Positions 10,701-19,263 are shown, numbered from the stretch's first letter. The stretch: DNA of 64,000 nucleotides from Mycobacterium parmense (GCF_010730575.1 NZ_AP022614.1:2418001-2482000), one strand, 5' to 3'. Numbers and translations are program-made. The notes: generated from the letters alone by a model not told the origin.

Positions 10701-10940
10701 ACCGGGATGGATCAGCTCGGCCCCGCAACGGTCGGCGGCCGCCAGCACGGCCGCCTGGTCGAGGTAGGTCTGAGGGCCGGCGCCGGACAGGGCGATCGCC
10801 TCGTCGGCGGCGTGCACGTGCGGGGTCTCGGCGTCGTCCTCGGCGTAGACCGCGACCGTCCGCATGCCCAGTTCCGTTGCCGTGCGGATGATTCGGAGCG
10901 CGATCTCGCCACGGTTGGCTATCAGCAGCGTCGCGCTCAT
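7698..10940 (-). CDS. Single-chain long-chain acyl-CoA carboxylase (BC-BCCP-CT fusion)
   Basis: One 1080-residue protein holds all parts of a biotin-dependent carboxylase. The biotin carboxylase runs from residue 1 to about 450 (IANRGEIALRIIRTA, KALAGGGGRGMRAV, FLEVNPRIQVEHTVTEETTG). The biotin carrier follows with the biotinylated lysine near residue 522 in VLEAMKMQH. The carboxyltransferase fills the rest, with RTARENIADLVDAGSF and DTPGFMVGPESE. The order matches the LCC enzyme characterised from M. avium subsp. paratuberculosis, which carboxylates long-chain acyl-CoAs. The ATG at 10940 overlaps the stop of the acyl-CoA synthetase by four bases. A frame open to 11174 is antisense-like filler. 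Confidence 0.9.
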   Translation of the reverse strand: MSATLLIANRGEIALRIIRTATELGMRTVAVYAEDDAETPHVHAADEAIALSGAGPQTYLDQAAVLAAADRCGAELIHPGYGFLSENPGFARACAAAGHTFVGPDPDVLELLGNKSSARRAAADAGVPVLPATEGPSTLEDVRAFFADHDGGIMIKALAGGGGRGMRAVRGAGDIDDAYRQCAAEAQLGFGDSALFAEALFDDARHLEVQVVAAPVGHQPRALALGDRDCSVQRRHQKLIEIAPAQEISDKLRRDLHHAAARLCARVGVRGVATVEFLVAGESFAFLEVNPRIQVEHTVTEETTGVDLVAAQLAIAAGASYYELGLPAGIASDGIEVIGEPTAHRGTAVQARVNMETFAADGSVVPAAGTLTAFSPPAGPGVRVDTYGRPGLVTSPRYDSLLAKVTAHVRGSSLPAAARKASAALAEFDIEGVGTNIELLREILSQDDFQSATVTTGFLDRKLPGLAAAALSRHRETRVSAVELYPGEEVLRAHLAGTVVEVAPDGTEFDSGAQLVVLEAMKMQHVLRAPAGLRTVRSLVAPGQVVGTGDPLLVFVRAGADADDEKSSAATDLDQPRADLDEVRRRHLLTLDEGREAAVAKRHSRGRRTARENIADLVDAGSFVEYGGLAVAAQRSRRSEEDLIANTPADGLIAGLATIGADRFGHAAAEALVVSYDYTVLAGTQGMRNHAKTDRVFEVAARKRVPVVLFAEGGGGRPGDTDVGGAAGLDVPTFRMLAGLRGRVPLVAIVSGRCFAGNAALAGVCDVIIATPDANIGMGGPAMIEGGGLGVYPPEAIGPIDVQRRNGVVDLVARDEAHAVALARQYLSYFLRRLPGWEPPDPRLARHVVPQNRLRAYDVHRAVEAVVDVGSALVLRPDYGVGIVTALVRVEGRAYGLMANSSHHLGGAIDAEAADKASDFLTLCETFRLPVISLCDTPGFMVGPESEKEAAVRRFGRMFVTGARLTVPLGMIILRKGYGLGAMAMAGGSFRAPQFTIAYPTGEIGGMGLEGAVRLGFSKELAALDDPAERAALFDRLVAAAYEHGKALRAATTFELDDVIDPADSRAWITRLGSSGKDQA
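7719..7750. terminator. 14-bp perfect hairpin in the tail of the acyl-CoA carboxylase gene
   Basis: ACTCCCGAGCCTGG at 7719-7732, loop TGAT, and its exact complement at 7737-7750. It begins 12 bases after the stop of the secreted peptide gene and lies inside the last codons of the convergent carboxylase gene (encoding SRAWITRLGS). It is well placed to end transcription from the left and may also fold in the carboxylase mRNA. Confidence 0.6.
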
Positions 10941-12484
10941 CGCAACGGATCGCCCCACCGCACCTGCCGGCGCAGCCTGGCCTTGAGCAGCTTGCCGCCG
11001 GCGTTGCGCGGCAGTGGGCCGTGCACCACCGTGACGTACTGGGGGATCTTGAAGTCGGCCAGCCGGCCGCGGCAGTGCTCGAGCACCGCCGGCACGTCGA
11101 CGCGATCCGGGCCGCCGAACAACACAGCGCCCACCTTCTCCCCCATGACGTCGTCGGGCACCGCCAGCACACACGCGTCAGCGACACCGGGCGCCGCGAG
11201 CAGCACGGCCTCCACCTCAACGCTCGAGACGTTCTCCCCGCCGCGGTTGATGATGTCCTTGAGCCGGTCGACGAGATGCACCCGGCCGGCGTCGTCCACC
11301 CGCACTACATCGCCGGTGTGCAGCCAGCCGTCCACGATCGTGGCCTCGGTGGCCTCCGGCCGGTTCCAGTAGCCGGCGGTCACATTGGCGCCCCGCACCA
11401 CCAGTTCACCTGTGCGCGAATCGGCGCCGGAACCGATCACCGCCAGATCCACCGAGGGAACCGCGTACCCGACAGAGTCGGCATGCGCGAGGGCGTCGGC
11501 GTCGGGCAGCACGGTCATCAGCGAGGCCGTTTCGGTCATCCCGTAACCGTTGAACACCGTCGCGGCCGCGAAGGCGTCTTTCACCGAGCGCACGAGCGAC
11601 GGGGCGATCGGCGCGCCGCCGTAGCCCACCCAGCGCACCCCGGAGACATCCGCCGAGGCGAAGCCTTTGTGCCGCAACAACAACGAATAGATCGCCGGAA
11701 CGGTCACCATGGACGAGATGCGCTCGGCCGACAGCGTGGCGATCAGCTCCTCGAGGTCGAGGGCCGGCATGATGACCGCCGCGCCACCGAGGCGCATGGC
11801 GACCAGAAGCTGTGTATTGCAACCTGTCACGTGGAACAGCGGCACGGATATGAGGGTGCGCATCTCCTCGCCGAGATCGCGCGGCTGGTCGAGGCAGCGC
11901 AGGTTGTTCTCGGCGTTGGTCAGGAAGGCCTCGTGGGTGGTCGGCACCCCCTTCGGGTGCCCGGTGGTGCCCGAGGTGTAGAACAGCGCGGCGGTGTCGC
12001 GGGGGCCGAGTTCGGTGGACACATACGGTTGCCCGTCCGGCAGCGGGGCATCGGCCGACAGGTCCCCCCGCGCGCCCGAGTCCGACAACACGAAGTCGAC
12101 CTCCGGCTGCGCCGAGCGCGTATTGACCGCCACCGCAACGCCACCGGCCATCACGGCGCCCCAGAACGCCAGCACCCAGTCGATTCCGGCGGGACGGCGC
12201 ACCGCGACGCGGTCTCCCCGGCGCAGGCCGGCCGCACGCAGCCCGCCGGCGACCCGCGCGGCGCGCTCCCACAATTGCCGATAGGTCAGCCGGCCGGCGC
12301 CCGGTTCGACGACCGCTTCGCTGTCGGGCCGCCGGTCGACCTGATCGGCGAGCATGTCCAGCAGAGTGTCCGGCAGGTCGTCGTAGTGCGGGACGCCCCG
12401 GGCGTCACGGGAGACGCCCGTCGTCGGGAAGGGGTTGGCGCCACGGGCGATTTCGGTCACGGCGGACGTGCCCTGTCCTGACAT
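10937..12484 (-). CDS. Acyl-CoA synthetase (AMP-binding family)
   Basis: An ANL-family adenylate-forming ligase, 515 residues, which would activate a fatty acid to acyl-CoA. The P-loop-like motif is FYTSGTTGHPKGV near residue 195; the adenylate motif is NGYGMTETA near 320; LHTGDVVRVDD and DRLKDIINRGGENVSSVEVE come before the C-terminal domain, which ends with the catalytic lysine in PRNAGGKLLK. It is translationally coupled (ATGA overlap) to the single-chain acyl-CoA carboxylase downstream, which suggests it supplies that enzyme's acyl-CoA. It is divergent from a thioesterase across 23 bases. Confidence 0.88.
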   Translation of the reverse strand: MSGQGTSAVTEIARGANPFPTTGVSRDARGVPHYDDLPDTLLDMLADQVDRRPDSEAVVEPGAGRLTYRQLWERAARVAGGLRAAGLRRGDRVAVRRPAGIDWVLAFWGAVMAGGVAVAVNTRSAQPEVDFVLSDSGARGDLSADAPLPDGQPYVSTELGPRDTAALFYTSGTTGHPKGVPTTHEAFLTNAENNLRCLDQPRDLGEEMRTLISVPLFHVTGCNTQLLVAMRLGGAAVIMPALDLEELIATLSAERISSMVTVPAIYSLLLRHKGFASADVSGVRWVGYGGAPIAPSLVRSVKDAFAAATVFNGYGMTETASLMTVLPDADALAHADSVGYAVPSVDLAVIGSGADSRTGELVVRGANVTAGYWNRPEATEATIVDGWLHTGDVVRVDDAGRVHLVDRLKDIINRGGENVSSVEVEAVLLAAPGVADACVLAVPDDVMGEKVGAVLFGGPDRVDVPAVLEHCRGRLADFKIPQYVTVVHGPLPRNAGGKLLKARLRRQVRWGDPLR

Positions 12485-12493
12485 TGCGGTGTC

Positions 12494-12505
12494 CTATCGT
12501 GATAG
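12494..12505. promoter_or_regulatory. Palindrome between acyl-CoA synthetase and thioesterase, overlapping a -10 box
   Basis: CTATC-GT-GATAG sits in the middle of a 23-base divergent gap. On the plus strand TATCGT (12495-12500) lies 7 bases before the thioesterase GTG, and on the minus strand TAGGAC lies 6 bases before the synthetase ATG. A regulator bound here would cover both start sites. Confidence 0.4.
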
Positions 12506-12507
12506 CG

Positions 12508-13341
12508 GTGACGATCGAGGACTCCGCCATCATGCCCGAGGCGCTTTTCACCGAGGACGGCGACTCCTTCGTGCCGGGGACGCTGACGCGTGGTCCGTGG
12601 GGCGCGGCAATGGGCGGGCAGATCGTCGGCGGCCTGCTGGGCTGGGGCGTGGAACGCGGCGGCATCGATCCCGACCTGCAACCGGCCCGCTTGACGGTGG
12701 ACCTGTTGCGCCCGGTCGTGCTCGAGCCGGTGCGGATCCAGACCTCGGTGCAGCGCGAGGGCCGGCGAATCAAGCTCGTCGATGCAGCCTTGGTGCAGAA
12801 CGGCACGACCGTCGCGCGCGCCAGCGCGCTGTTCTTGCGGCGCGGGGAGCACCCCGACGGCCACGTGTGGTCCGGCCCCGTCCAGGCGCCGCCGCTTCCG
12901 GTGAACACCGACGGGTTCCCGGCGGACATGCCTTTTCTCATCTGGGGCTACGGGGCCAGCGCGCAAGGCAGTCCCGGCATCGCGGCGGGCGAGTGGGAGC
13001 AGGCCCACTCCCAGAAGTTCGCCTGGGCCCGCGTGTTTCGCCCGATCGTCGCCGGCCACCCGCTCACACCGTTTGCCCGCCTCGCTTTCGCCGGGGACAT
13101 CACGAGTTCGCTGACCCATTGGGGCACAGGCGGATTGCGTTACATCAACGCCGACTACACCGTCACCGCGAGCCGGCTGCCGGACGGTGAATACGTGGGC
13201 CTGGCCGCGCAGAGCCATTACGCAGCCGCGGGTGTGGCGACGGGCACCGCGACGCTGTTCGATCGCCACGGCCCGTTCGGCACCTGCTCGGCGGTCGCGC
13301 TGGCCCAGCCGGCGGAGGCGTTCAAACCGGCTTTCGAATAG
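12508..13341 (+). CDS. Acyl-CoA thioesterase domain protein
   Basis: A 277-residue protein of the double-hotdog TesB-like/4HBT_3 type. Recognisable segments are GPWGAAMGGQIVGGLLGWG near the N-terminus, the strand LQPARLTVDLLRPVVLEPVR, ALVQNGTTVARASALFLR and the C-terminal hotdog YINADYTVTASRLPDGEYVGL. It would hydrolyse acyl-CoA. It is divergent from the acyl-CoA synthetase/carboxylase operon, so the three genes may set the size and fate of one acyl-CoA pool. The GTG at 12508 is chosen because of the -10 hexamer 7 bases upstream; an ATG at 12484 would overlap the opposite start. Confidence 0.75.
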   Translation: MTIEDSAIMPEALFTEDGDSFVPGTLTRGPWGAAMGGQIVGGLLGWGVERGGIDPDLQPARLTVDLLRPVVLEPVRIQTSVQREGRRIKLVDAALVQNGTTVARASALFLRRGEHPDGHVWSGPVQAPPLPVNTDGFPADMPFLIWGYGASAQGSPGIAAGEWEQAHSQKFAWARVFRPIVAGHPLTPFARLAFAGDITSSLTHWGTGGLRYINADYTVTASRLPDGEYVGLAAQSHYAAAGVATGTATLFDRHGPFGTCSAVALAQPAEAFKPAFE

Positions 13342-13421
13342 GTATGCTGTTGCAGTCCTCCAGCCGGCGCGTAACGGATGGTGCATGCAGATGAGGGTCA
13401 TCTCAGGTCGTCCAGCGCAAT

Positions 13422-13452
13422 CGGCCGGCTCGCCCGCTCGCCGAGCCGGCCG
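13422..13452. terminator. 11-bp hairpin between thioesterase and multicopper oxidase
   Basis: CGGCCGGCTCG (13422-13432), a 9-base loop, then CGAGCCGGCCG (13442-13452). It ends 14 bases before the GTG of the copper oxidase and just before its GAGG ribosome binding site. It may terminate the thioesterase transcript or structure the oxidase leader. No copper-regulator (RicR or CsoR) box was recognised in the 125-base gap. Confidence 0.4.
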
Positions 13453-13466
13453 GTCTCGAGGCGGTT

Positions 13467-14972
13467 GTGACACCCGCGCCACGTGAGCGCGGCGATATCA
13501 GCCGACGGGTGTTCCTGGCCGCGACGATCGGGGGCGGGTTGGGGCTGACCGCCTGCGGGCGCCCCGCCGCGCCGGCGCGGAGCACCCCCACGTCGGTCAG
13601 CGCGTCGGCCAACCCACTTTCGGAGGCAATCAATGCCGCCGAGGCTGCGCGCCCCCACACGGGTCGCACAGTGACGGCAGCACTGACGCCGCGGGCGGCC
13701 GGCATCGACCTCGGCGGCCCCATTGCACACACCCTGGCCTTCGGCACCACCGTCCCGGGTCCGCTGATCCGGGCCAACGTCGGCGACGAGCTGGCCGTCA
13801 CCGTCACCAACGGTCTCGATCGCCCGACGTCGGTACATTGGCACGGCATCGCGTTGCGCAACGACATGGACGGCGTGGAACCGGCCACCCCGAACATCGC
13901 CGCGGGCCAGCAGTTCACCTACCGGTTCTCGGCACCTCATCCCGGGACCTACTGGGCCCACCCCCACGTCACCCTGGACACCGACTACGGGCTGTACCTA
14001 CCGGTGATCATCGACGACCCCACCGAGCCGGGCGCCTACGACGCCGAGTGGATCCTCATCCTGGACGACTGGACCGACGGCGTCGGCAAGAGCCCACAGC
14101 AGATCTACGACGGGCTGCGTCAGATGGGTCAGATGCAGACGTCGACGGTCGTGGGGAACAGCGCCCTACTCGGCGGCGACGCCGGCCACGTGCTCTACCC
14201 CTACTATCTGATCAACGGGCGCATCCCCACAGCGCCGGCCACCTTGCGCGCGAAGCCGGCGCAGCGGATCCGGGTCCGCATCATCAACGCGGGCTCCGAC
14301 ACGGCATTCCGCGTCGCGCTGGCGGGGCATTCGATGACGGTCACCCACACCGACGGCTTCCCCGTGGCACCCACCACCGTCGATGCGCTGCTGATCGGCA
14401 TGGGCGAACGCTACGACGTCATCGTCACCGCGGGTGACGGAGTCTTTCCCCTCGTGGCACTCGCCGAGGGCAAAAACGCCCTGGCGCGCGCGCTGCTGTC
14501 GACCGGCGCCGGGACCGCGCCCGATCCCGCATTCCAGCCCACCGAATTGACGGGCCGCATAGGGACCGTCGCGATGTTCAGCGCCACGCCCCCGGTGGAC
14601 CTGGGAACCGCCAAGGCGGACGTCAGCCTGCGCGCCAACCTCTCGGGCAGCATCAAGCGATACGACTGGGCGATCAACGGCAAGCAGTATCCGCACGACT
14701 CGCCGCTCACCATCAAGCAGGGGCAGCGCGCCACACTCACATTTGCCAACGCCACGATGATGTGGCATCCCATGCATCTGCACGGGCACACATTTCAGGT
14801 CATGGATTCCCATGGCGCCCTGGGGCCCCGAAAGGACACCACCATCGTGTTGCCCATGCGCGAGGTCAGCGTTGCCCTGGTGGCCGACAACCCCGGCATC
14901 TGGATGATGCACTGCCACAACACCTATCACCAAGAGGCCGGGATGATGACCACCCTGAACTACACCGGCTAA
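13467..14972 (+). CDS. mmcO: Multicopper oxidase lipoprotein (MmcO-like)
   Basis: A 501-residue three-cupredoxin-domain oxidase like M. tuberculosis MmcO (Rv0846c), which protects against copper by oxidising Cu(I). The N-terminus carries a twin-arginine motif (ISRRVFLA) and a lipobox (GLTACG, Cys30), predicting Tat export and lipid anchoring. All four copper-ligand groups are present: HWHG at residues 124-127, WAHPH at 163-167, HPMHLHGHTF, and MMHCHNTYHQEAGM with the axial methionine. The GTG at 13467 follows GAGG. Its stop overlaps that of the convergent gene by four bases. Confidence 0.92.
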   Translation: MTPAPRERGDISRRVFLAATIGGGLGLTACGRPAAPARSTPTSVSASANPLSEAINAAEAARPHTGRTVTAALTPRAAGIDLGGPIAHTLAFGTTVPGPLIRANVGDELAVTVTNGLDRPTSVHWHGIALRNDMDGVEPATPNIAAGQQFTYRFSAPHPGTYWAHPHVTLDTDYGLYLPVIIDDPTEPGAYDAEWILILDDWTDGVGKSPQQIYDGLRQMGQMQTSTVVGNSALLGGDAGHVLYPYYLINGRIPTAPATLRAKPAQRIRVRIINAGSDTAFRVALAGHSMTVTHTDGFPVAPTTVDALLIGMGERYDVIVTAGDGVFPLVALAEGKNALARALLSTGAGTAPDPAFQPTELTGRIGTVAMFSATPPVDLGTAKADVSLRANLSGSIKRYDWAINGKQYPHDSPLTIKQGQRATLTFANATMMWHPMHLHGHTFQVMDSHGALGPRKDTTIVLPMREVSVALVADNPGIWMMHCHNTYHQEAGMMTTLNYTG

Positions 14973-15466
14973 GCACCCGCTCCGTCGTCATCGGATTCGA
15001 TGCTGCACCCGTCCCCCGAGGTGCAGTCGCCGCTGTCGCCGCAGTCCTGGCGGGTATCCGCCCAGAGCGGCTCGTCGACGGCGAAGCCGCGTGCCCGCAG
15101 GGCGGCCACCGTCCGGGCGACGTTGCCCTTGCCGTAGTCCACCCCGTCGACGTCCGACGGCGCGTGGTGGATGAATCGACCACACGCTTGGTGACAGAAG
15201 TCCGCGTAGGGCTTCGTGTACAGGATGAAGGTGTGCCAGCCGATGTCGACCAGCGGTGCGGGAGAGAAGTTGCCATCCGGATCCCCGGCGCACAGCGAGA
15301 GGAATGCGAGCGCCTGGTCCATGATGCGTTCGGCCAGCGCGCGCTCGATGCGCTCGTCGGTGACGATGCGGTTGACCAGACGCTCCCAGAGCTGACGTTC
15401 GACCAGGTCGCGGTGGGCGAGGTGTGCGTAATTGCCGGTGACTGGGTCGGCGCACGGTGCAGACAT
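14969..15466 (-). CDS. Conserved protein with Cys/Asp-rich tail, function unknown
   Basis: A 165-residue protein I cannot assign. The first 130 residues are helical and conserved in style (ERQLWERLVNRIVTDERIER, LVDIGWHTFILYTKPYADFC, CGRFIHHAPSDVDGVDYGKG), resembling the plant/bacterial glycine-rich-domain-like proteins. The C-terminus is a tail DCGDSGDCTSGDGCSIESDD with four cysteines among acidic residues, which suggests metal binding or disulphides. No signal peptide is seen. It is convergent with the multicopper oxidase. A copper link is only suggested by position. Confidence 0.6.
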   Translation of the reverse strand: MSAPCADPVTGNYAHLAHRDLVERQLWERLVNRIVTDERIERALAERIMDQALAFLSLCAGDPDGNFSPAPLVDIGWHTFILYTKPYADFCHQACGRFIHHAPSDVDGVDYGKGNVARTVAALRARGFAVDEPLWADTRQDCGDSGDCTSGDGCSIESDDDGAGA

Positions 15467-15562
15467 CGCCTCTCCTTTGCTCGGAGCTTCGGCTGGGTTC
15501 AGCGTAGTCGGCCGGCGGTCACCGCGGAACGGGTCGACGACGTCGCGTTTGCGCGGACGCGC

Positions 15563-16014
15563 TCATTCCATCAGCCGCGCGGCGAGGGTCGCACCGAGGT
15601 TCCAGCAGGACTCCAGGTCCTCCTTGGTCGGCTTACCCGAGACCACCACGGTCTCGGCGGCCTTCACCCAGCCCAGTCCGGCGACGATCGCGTCGACGCC
15701 GCGCTCGGCGCCTTCGGTGCCCTCGTTGCCGTGCAGATACAGGCCGAACGGCCGACCCCGCGTCGCGTCCAGGCACGGGTAGTAACAGACGTCGAACGCG
15801 TGCTTGAGCGCCCCGCTCATGTATCCCAGGTTGGCCGGGGTGCCCAGCAGGTAGCCGTCGGCACCGAGCACATCGGCCGGCGACAGCGTGAGCGCGGCGC
15901 GCCGCACGACCTGCACGCCCTCGATCTCGGGGTCGGTGGCGCCCGAGACCACCGCCTCGAACATCTCGTGGGTGTGTGGCGACGGCGTGTGATGAACGAC
16001 CAGCAGCGTCCTGC

Positions 16015-16018
<4 letters not shown>
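15563..16018 (-). CDS. Flavodoxin/NADPH-dependent FMN reductase-like protein (Rv2771c-like)
   Basis: A 151-residue flavodoxin-fold protein. LLVVHHTPSPHTHEMFEAVV is the FMN phosphate-binding loop, GADGYLLGTPANLGYMSGALK the second flavin loop, and PFGLYLHGNEGTEGAERGVD the third. It probably binds FMN and passes electrons or reduces quinones. The GTG at 16018 overlaps the stop of the upstream membrane-protein gene by four bases, so it belongs to the dapB operon, in the same order as Rv2773c-Rv2772c-Rv2771c in M. tuberculosis. Confidence 0.78.
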
Positions 16019-17216
<1,198 letters not shown>

Positions 17217-17403
17217 GACCGGGGTGGCGCGGCGACCGGTTGGCTGGGCTTCATGGCTGTCCAGTGATTGCGAAATGTTTTTGCAGCCGTTGCACAGATA
17301 TGTGGATTAGCCTGGCGGACCCCTGCCACCCATTCGGGCGGCGGTCGGGCTGACAATTCTCGCAATTCCGAATCGCGAATTGGGATTCGAAGGAGATGAC
17401 GCT

Positions 17404-17748
17404 ATGAGCGCAACGGGGCGCTGTGGCCGTGTCGTTGGTTTCGGGCTGATGAGCGGTCCACTTCTGGGCGCCGCAATCGTGTGGGCCGGCCCTGCCCAAG
17501 CCGATCCCGGCTCCTATCTCAACGATCTGCACAAGGCCGGGATTCACGACGTCAACGGTGGCGACGCGGCCCTGCTGCGGACCGGTCAGAAGTTGTGCCA
17601 GCAGATTTCCTATGGCGCTTCCCCGCAGGAGCTACAGGGATTGGCATTGCAGCGCTCAGACAGCACCCTGGGGCCCAATGGCCTCACGCCCGTGCAGGCG
17701 GCCGAGGTCGTCAACTTCGCCGTCGCCGACCTTTGTCCGCAATACTGA
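17404..17748 (+). CDS. Secreted DUF732 protein
   Basis: A 114-residue exported protein of the mycobacterial DUF732 family. A signal peptide (FGLMSGPLLGAAIVWAGPAQ ending near ADP) precedes the domain, recognised by SYLNDLHKAGIHDVNGGDAA, LLRTGQKLCQQISYGASPQE and the C-terminal AVADLCPQY; the two cysteines probably pair. The function of the family is unknown. The ATG at 17404 is set by AAGGAG 8 bases upstream. The 199-base gap before it (17205-17403) holds the dapB promoter and an AT-richer patch near 17355-17390 that probably contains this gene's promoter. Confidence 0.8.
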   Translation: MSATGRCGRVVGFGLMSGPLLGAAIVWAGPAQADPGSYLNDLHKAGIHDVNGGDAALLRTGQKLCQQISYGASPQELQGLALQRSDSTLGPNGLTPVQAAEVVNFAVADLCPQY

Positions 17749-17756
17749 GTCTTCCG

Positions 17757-17807
17757 CGCGGCAGAGTTTCGGCGCTTCCGATTTTCGCCGCGGCAGAGTT
17801 TCGGCGC
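17757..17807. repeat. 19-base direct repeat upstream of the HNH gene
   Basis: CGCGGCAGAGTTTCGGCGC occurs exactly at 17757-17775 and 17789-17807, 32 bases apart, between the DUF732 gene and the HNH gene. Each copy is followed by different sequence. Confidence 0.75.
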
Positions 17808-17822
17808 GGCATTCGGGTGATC

Positions 17823-17849
17823 TTGTCCACAGTCCCGCTTCTGTCCACA
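17823..17849 (+). promoter_or_regulatory. Two DnaA-box-like sequences upstream of the HNH gene
   Basis: TTGTCCACA (17823-17831) is an exact mycobacterial DnaA-box consensus, and CTGTCCACA (17841-17849) differs by one base. They are in the same orientation, 9 bases apart, about 50-70 bases before the HNH gene start. DnaA binding is an inference. Confidence 0.4.
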
Positions 17850-17888
17850 GCTGGCCTTTCGGCACCGGCCGGGAGTTCGACCCCGGAA

Positions 17889-17894
17889 TAGTAT
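17889..17894 (+). promoter_or_regulatory. -10 hexamer of the HNH gene (leaderless type)
   Basis: TAGTAT, 6 bases before the ATG at 17901. Confidence 0.5.
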
Positions 17895-17900
17895 TCGAAC

Positions 17901-19259
17901 ATGAGTTCGATCGATGTTCCGCCCGCGGTTGCTGCCGCTCTCGAGGCGCTCGACACGGCGGTGGCCACGCTGCGTGGGCTGAACTTCGACGCGCTCACCC
18001 CCGCCGTTGCGCTGTGCGCGCTCGAGCGGATGGAAACCTCTCGCCGCCGGCAAGTAGCCGTCAGCCACGACGTGATCGCGAGCCTCACAACGCACGACCC
18101 CGCCGACGTCGGGGGGCCGGTCCACAAGGTGATCGCGGACTGGCTGCGGATCAGCACCACCGAGGCCGTCCGGCGGCTGCGGGACGCCGAGAGCCTCTCG
18201 CCTCGCTCGACCCTCACCGGGCAGGTGCTGCCGCCGGAATTGCCTGCCACGGCCCGGCTATGGCGCGACGGCTTGCTCGACGGGCAGCATCTGCGGGTGA
18301 TTCGGGAGTTCGTACGCGACCTGCCCGAGACCGTGCCCGCCGAGGCAGTCGAGAAAGCGGAGGGCTTCCTGGCGCGCCAGGCGGCGCTGTTGCGGCCCGA
18401 CCAGCTCGCGAAGGTCGCGGGCCAGTGCGCGCTGCGGCTCAACCCGGACGGGAAGTTCTCCGACTCCGATCGCGCGCGCCGGCGCGGATTCACCTGGTGT
18501 GGCCAGCGCCCCGACGGCATGAGCGTCGGGAAGCTCGTGGCATCCCCGGAGCTACGGGCCAACCTCGATGCTTGGCTCGCGCGGTTCGCCGCCCCGGGAA
18601 TGTGCAACCCGGACGATGAATACCCTTGTGTCGAGGGCGAACCCACCGAACAATGCGCGGCCGGCGACACACGCAGCCATTCCCAGCGGCAACACGACGC
18701 GCTCAACGCGCTGGTTCGTGGTCAACTGGGCGACCCGAAGTTGGGGCGGCACAACGGACTGCCGGTGGCGGTCATCGTCTCGACCACGCTGCAGGAGCTG
18801 ACGTCGGCGACCGGCCGGGCGGTGACGGGCGGCGCAACACTGCTGCCGATGCGCGACGTGATCCGGATGGCCCGCCACGCCTACCACTACCTGGCCGTGT
18901 TCGACAAACACTCGAGCCGCCCGCTCTACCTCGGCCGGACGAGGCGGATCGCCACGGCGGATCAGCGCGTCGTCCTCTACGCGAAGGATCGCGGCTGCAC
19001 GCACCCGGGCTGCGACGTGCCGGGATATTGGAGCGAGGTGCACCACATCGAGGAGTGGGCCGCCGGCGGCCGCACCGATGCCGACAACCTCACCTTCGCC
19101 TGCGCGCCCATCCACAAGCTGGTCGGACGTGGTTGGCAGACAAGGAAACTCCCGAACGGGCGCACCGGGTGGATACCGCCCCCGCCGCTGGACCGCGGCG
19201 CGCGCACCAACGACTACCACCACCCGGAGCGCCTCTTCGATGAAGACGAAGCGCCCTGA
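17901..19259 (+). CDS. 13E12 repeat family protein (DUF222-HNH endonuclease domain)
   Basis: A 452-residue member of the mycobacterial 13E12/REP13E12 family, often found in several copies and sometimes at phage attachment sites. The DUF222 part covers about residues 30-300 (LERMETSRRRQVAVSHDVIA, ADWLRISTTEAVRRLRDAES). The HNH nuclease domain is at about 365-415: DRGCTHPGCDVPGYW, EVHHIEEWAAGG, TDADNLTFAC and IHKLV carry the zinc cysteines and the catalytic His-His and Asn-His. It looks intact. Its normal role is unknown. It is convergent with the reductase-like gene. Confidence 0.85.
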   Translation: MSSIDVPPAVAAALEALDTAVATLRGLNFDALTPAVALCALERMETSRRRQVAVSHDVIASLTTHDPADVGGPVHKVIADWLRISTTEAVRRLRDAESLSPRSTLTGQVLPPELPATARLWRDGLLDGQHLRVIREFVRDLPETVPAEAVEKAEGFLARQAALLRPDQLAKVAGQCALRLNPDGKFSDSDRARRRGFTWCGQRPDGMSVGKLVASPELRANLDAWLARFAAPGMCNPDDEYPCVEGEPTEQCAAGDTRSHSQRQHDALNALVRGQLGDPKLGRHNGLPVAVIVSTTLQELTSATGRAVTGGATLLPMRDVIRMARHAYHYLAVFDKHSSRPLYLGRTRRIATADQRVVLYAKDRGCTHPGCDVPGYWSEVHHIEEWAAGGRTDADNLTFACAPIHKLVGRGWQTRKLPNGRTGWIPPPPLDRGARTNDYHHPERLFDEDEAP

Positions 19260-19263
19260 GCCG

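Noticed and set aside
10941..11174. N-terminal extension of the acyl-CoA carboxylase
   Set aside because: The extra 78 residues are Arg/Gly/Ala-rich and lie inside the synthetase gene. The MSATLLIANRGE start matches the biotin carboxylase family.
13342..13466. RicR or CsoR copper operator before the multicopper oxidase
   Set aside because: No matching palindrome was seen; only a GC-rich hairpin is present.
12511..13482. 341-codon open frame on the minus strand opposite the thioesterase gene
   Set aside because: No recognisable domain; composition is that of a complementary frame of a GC-rich gene.
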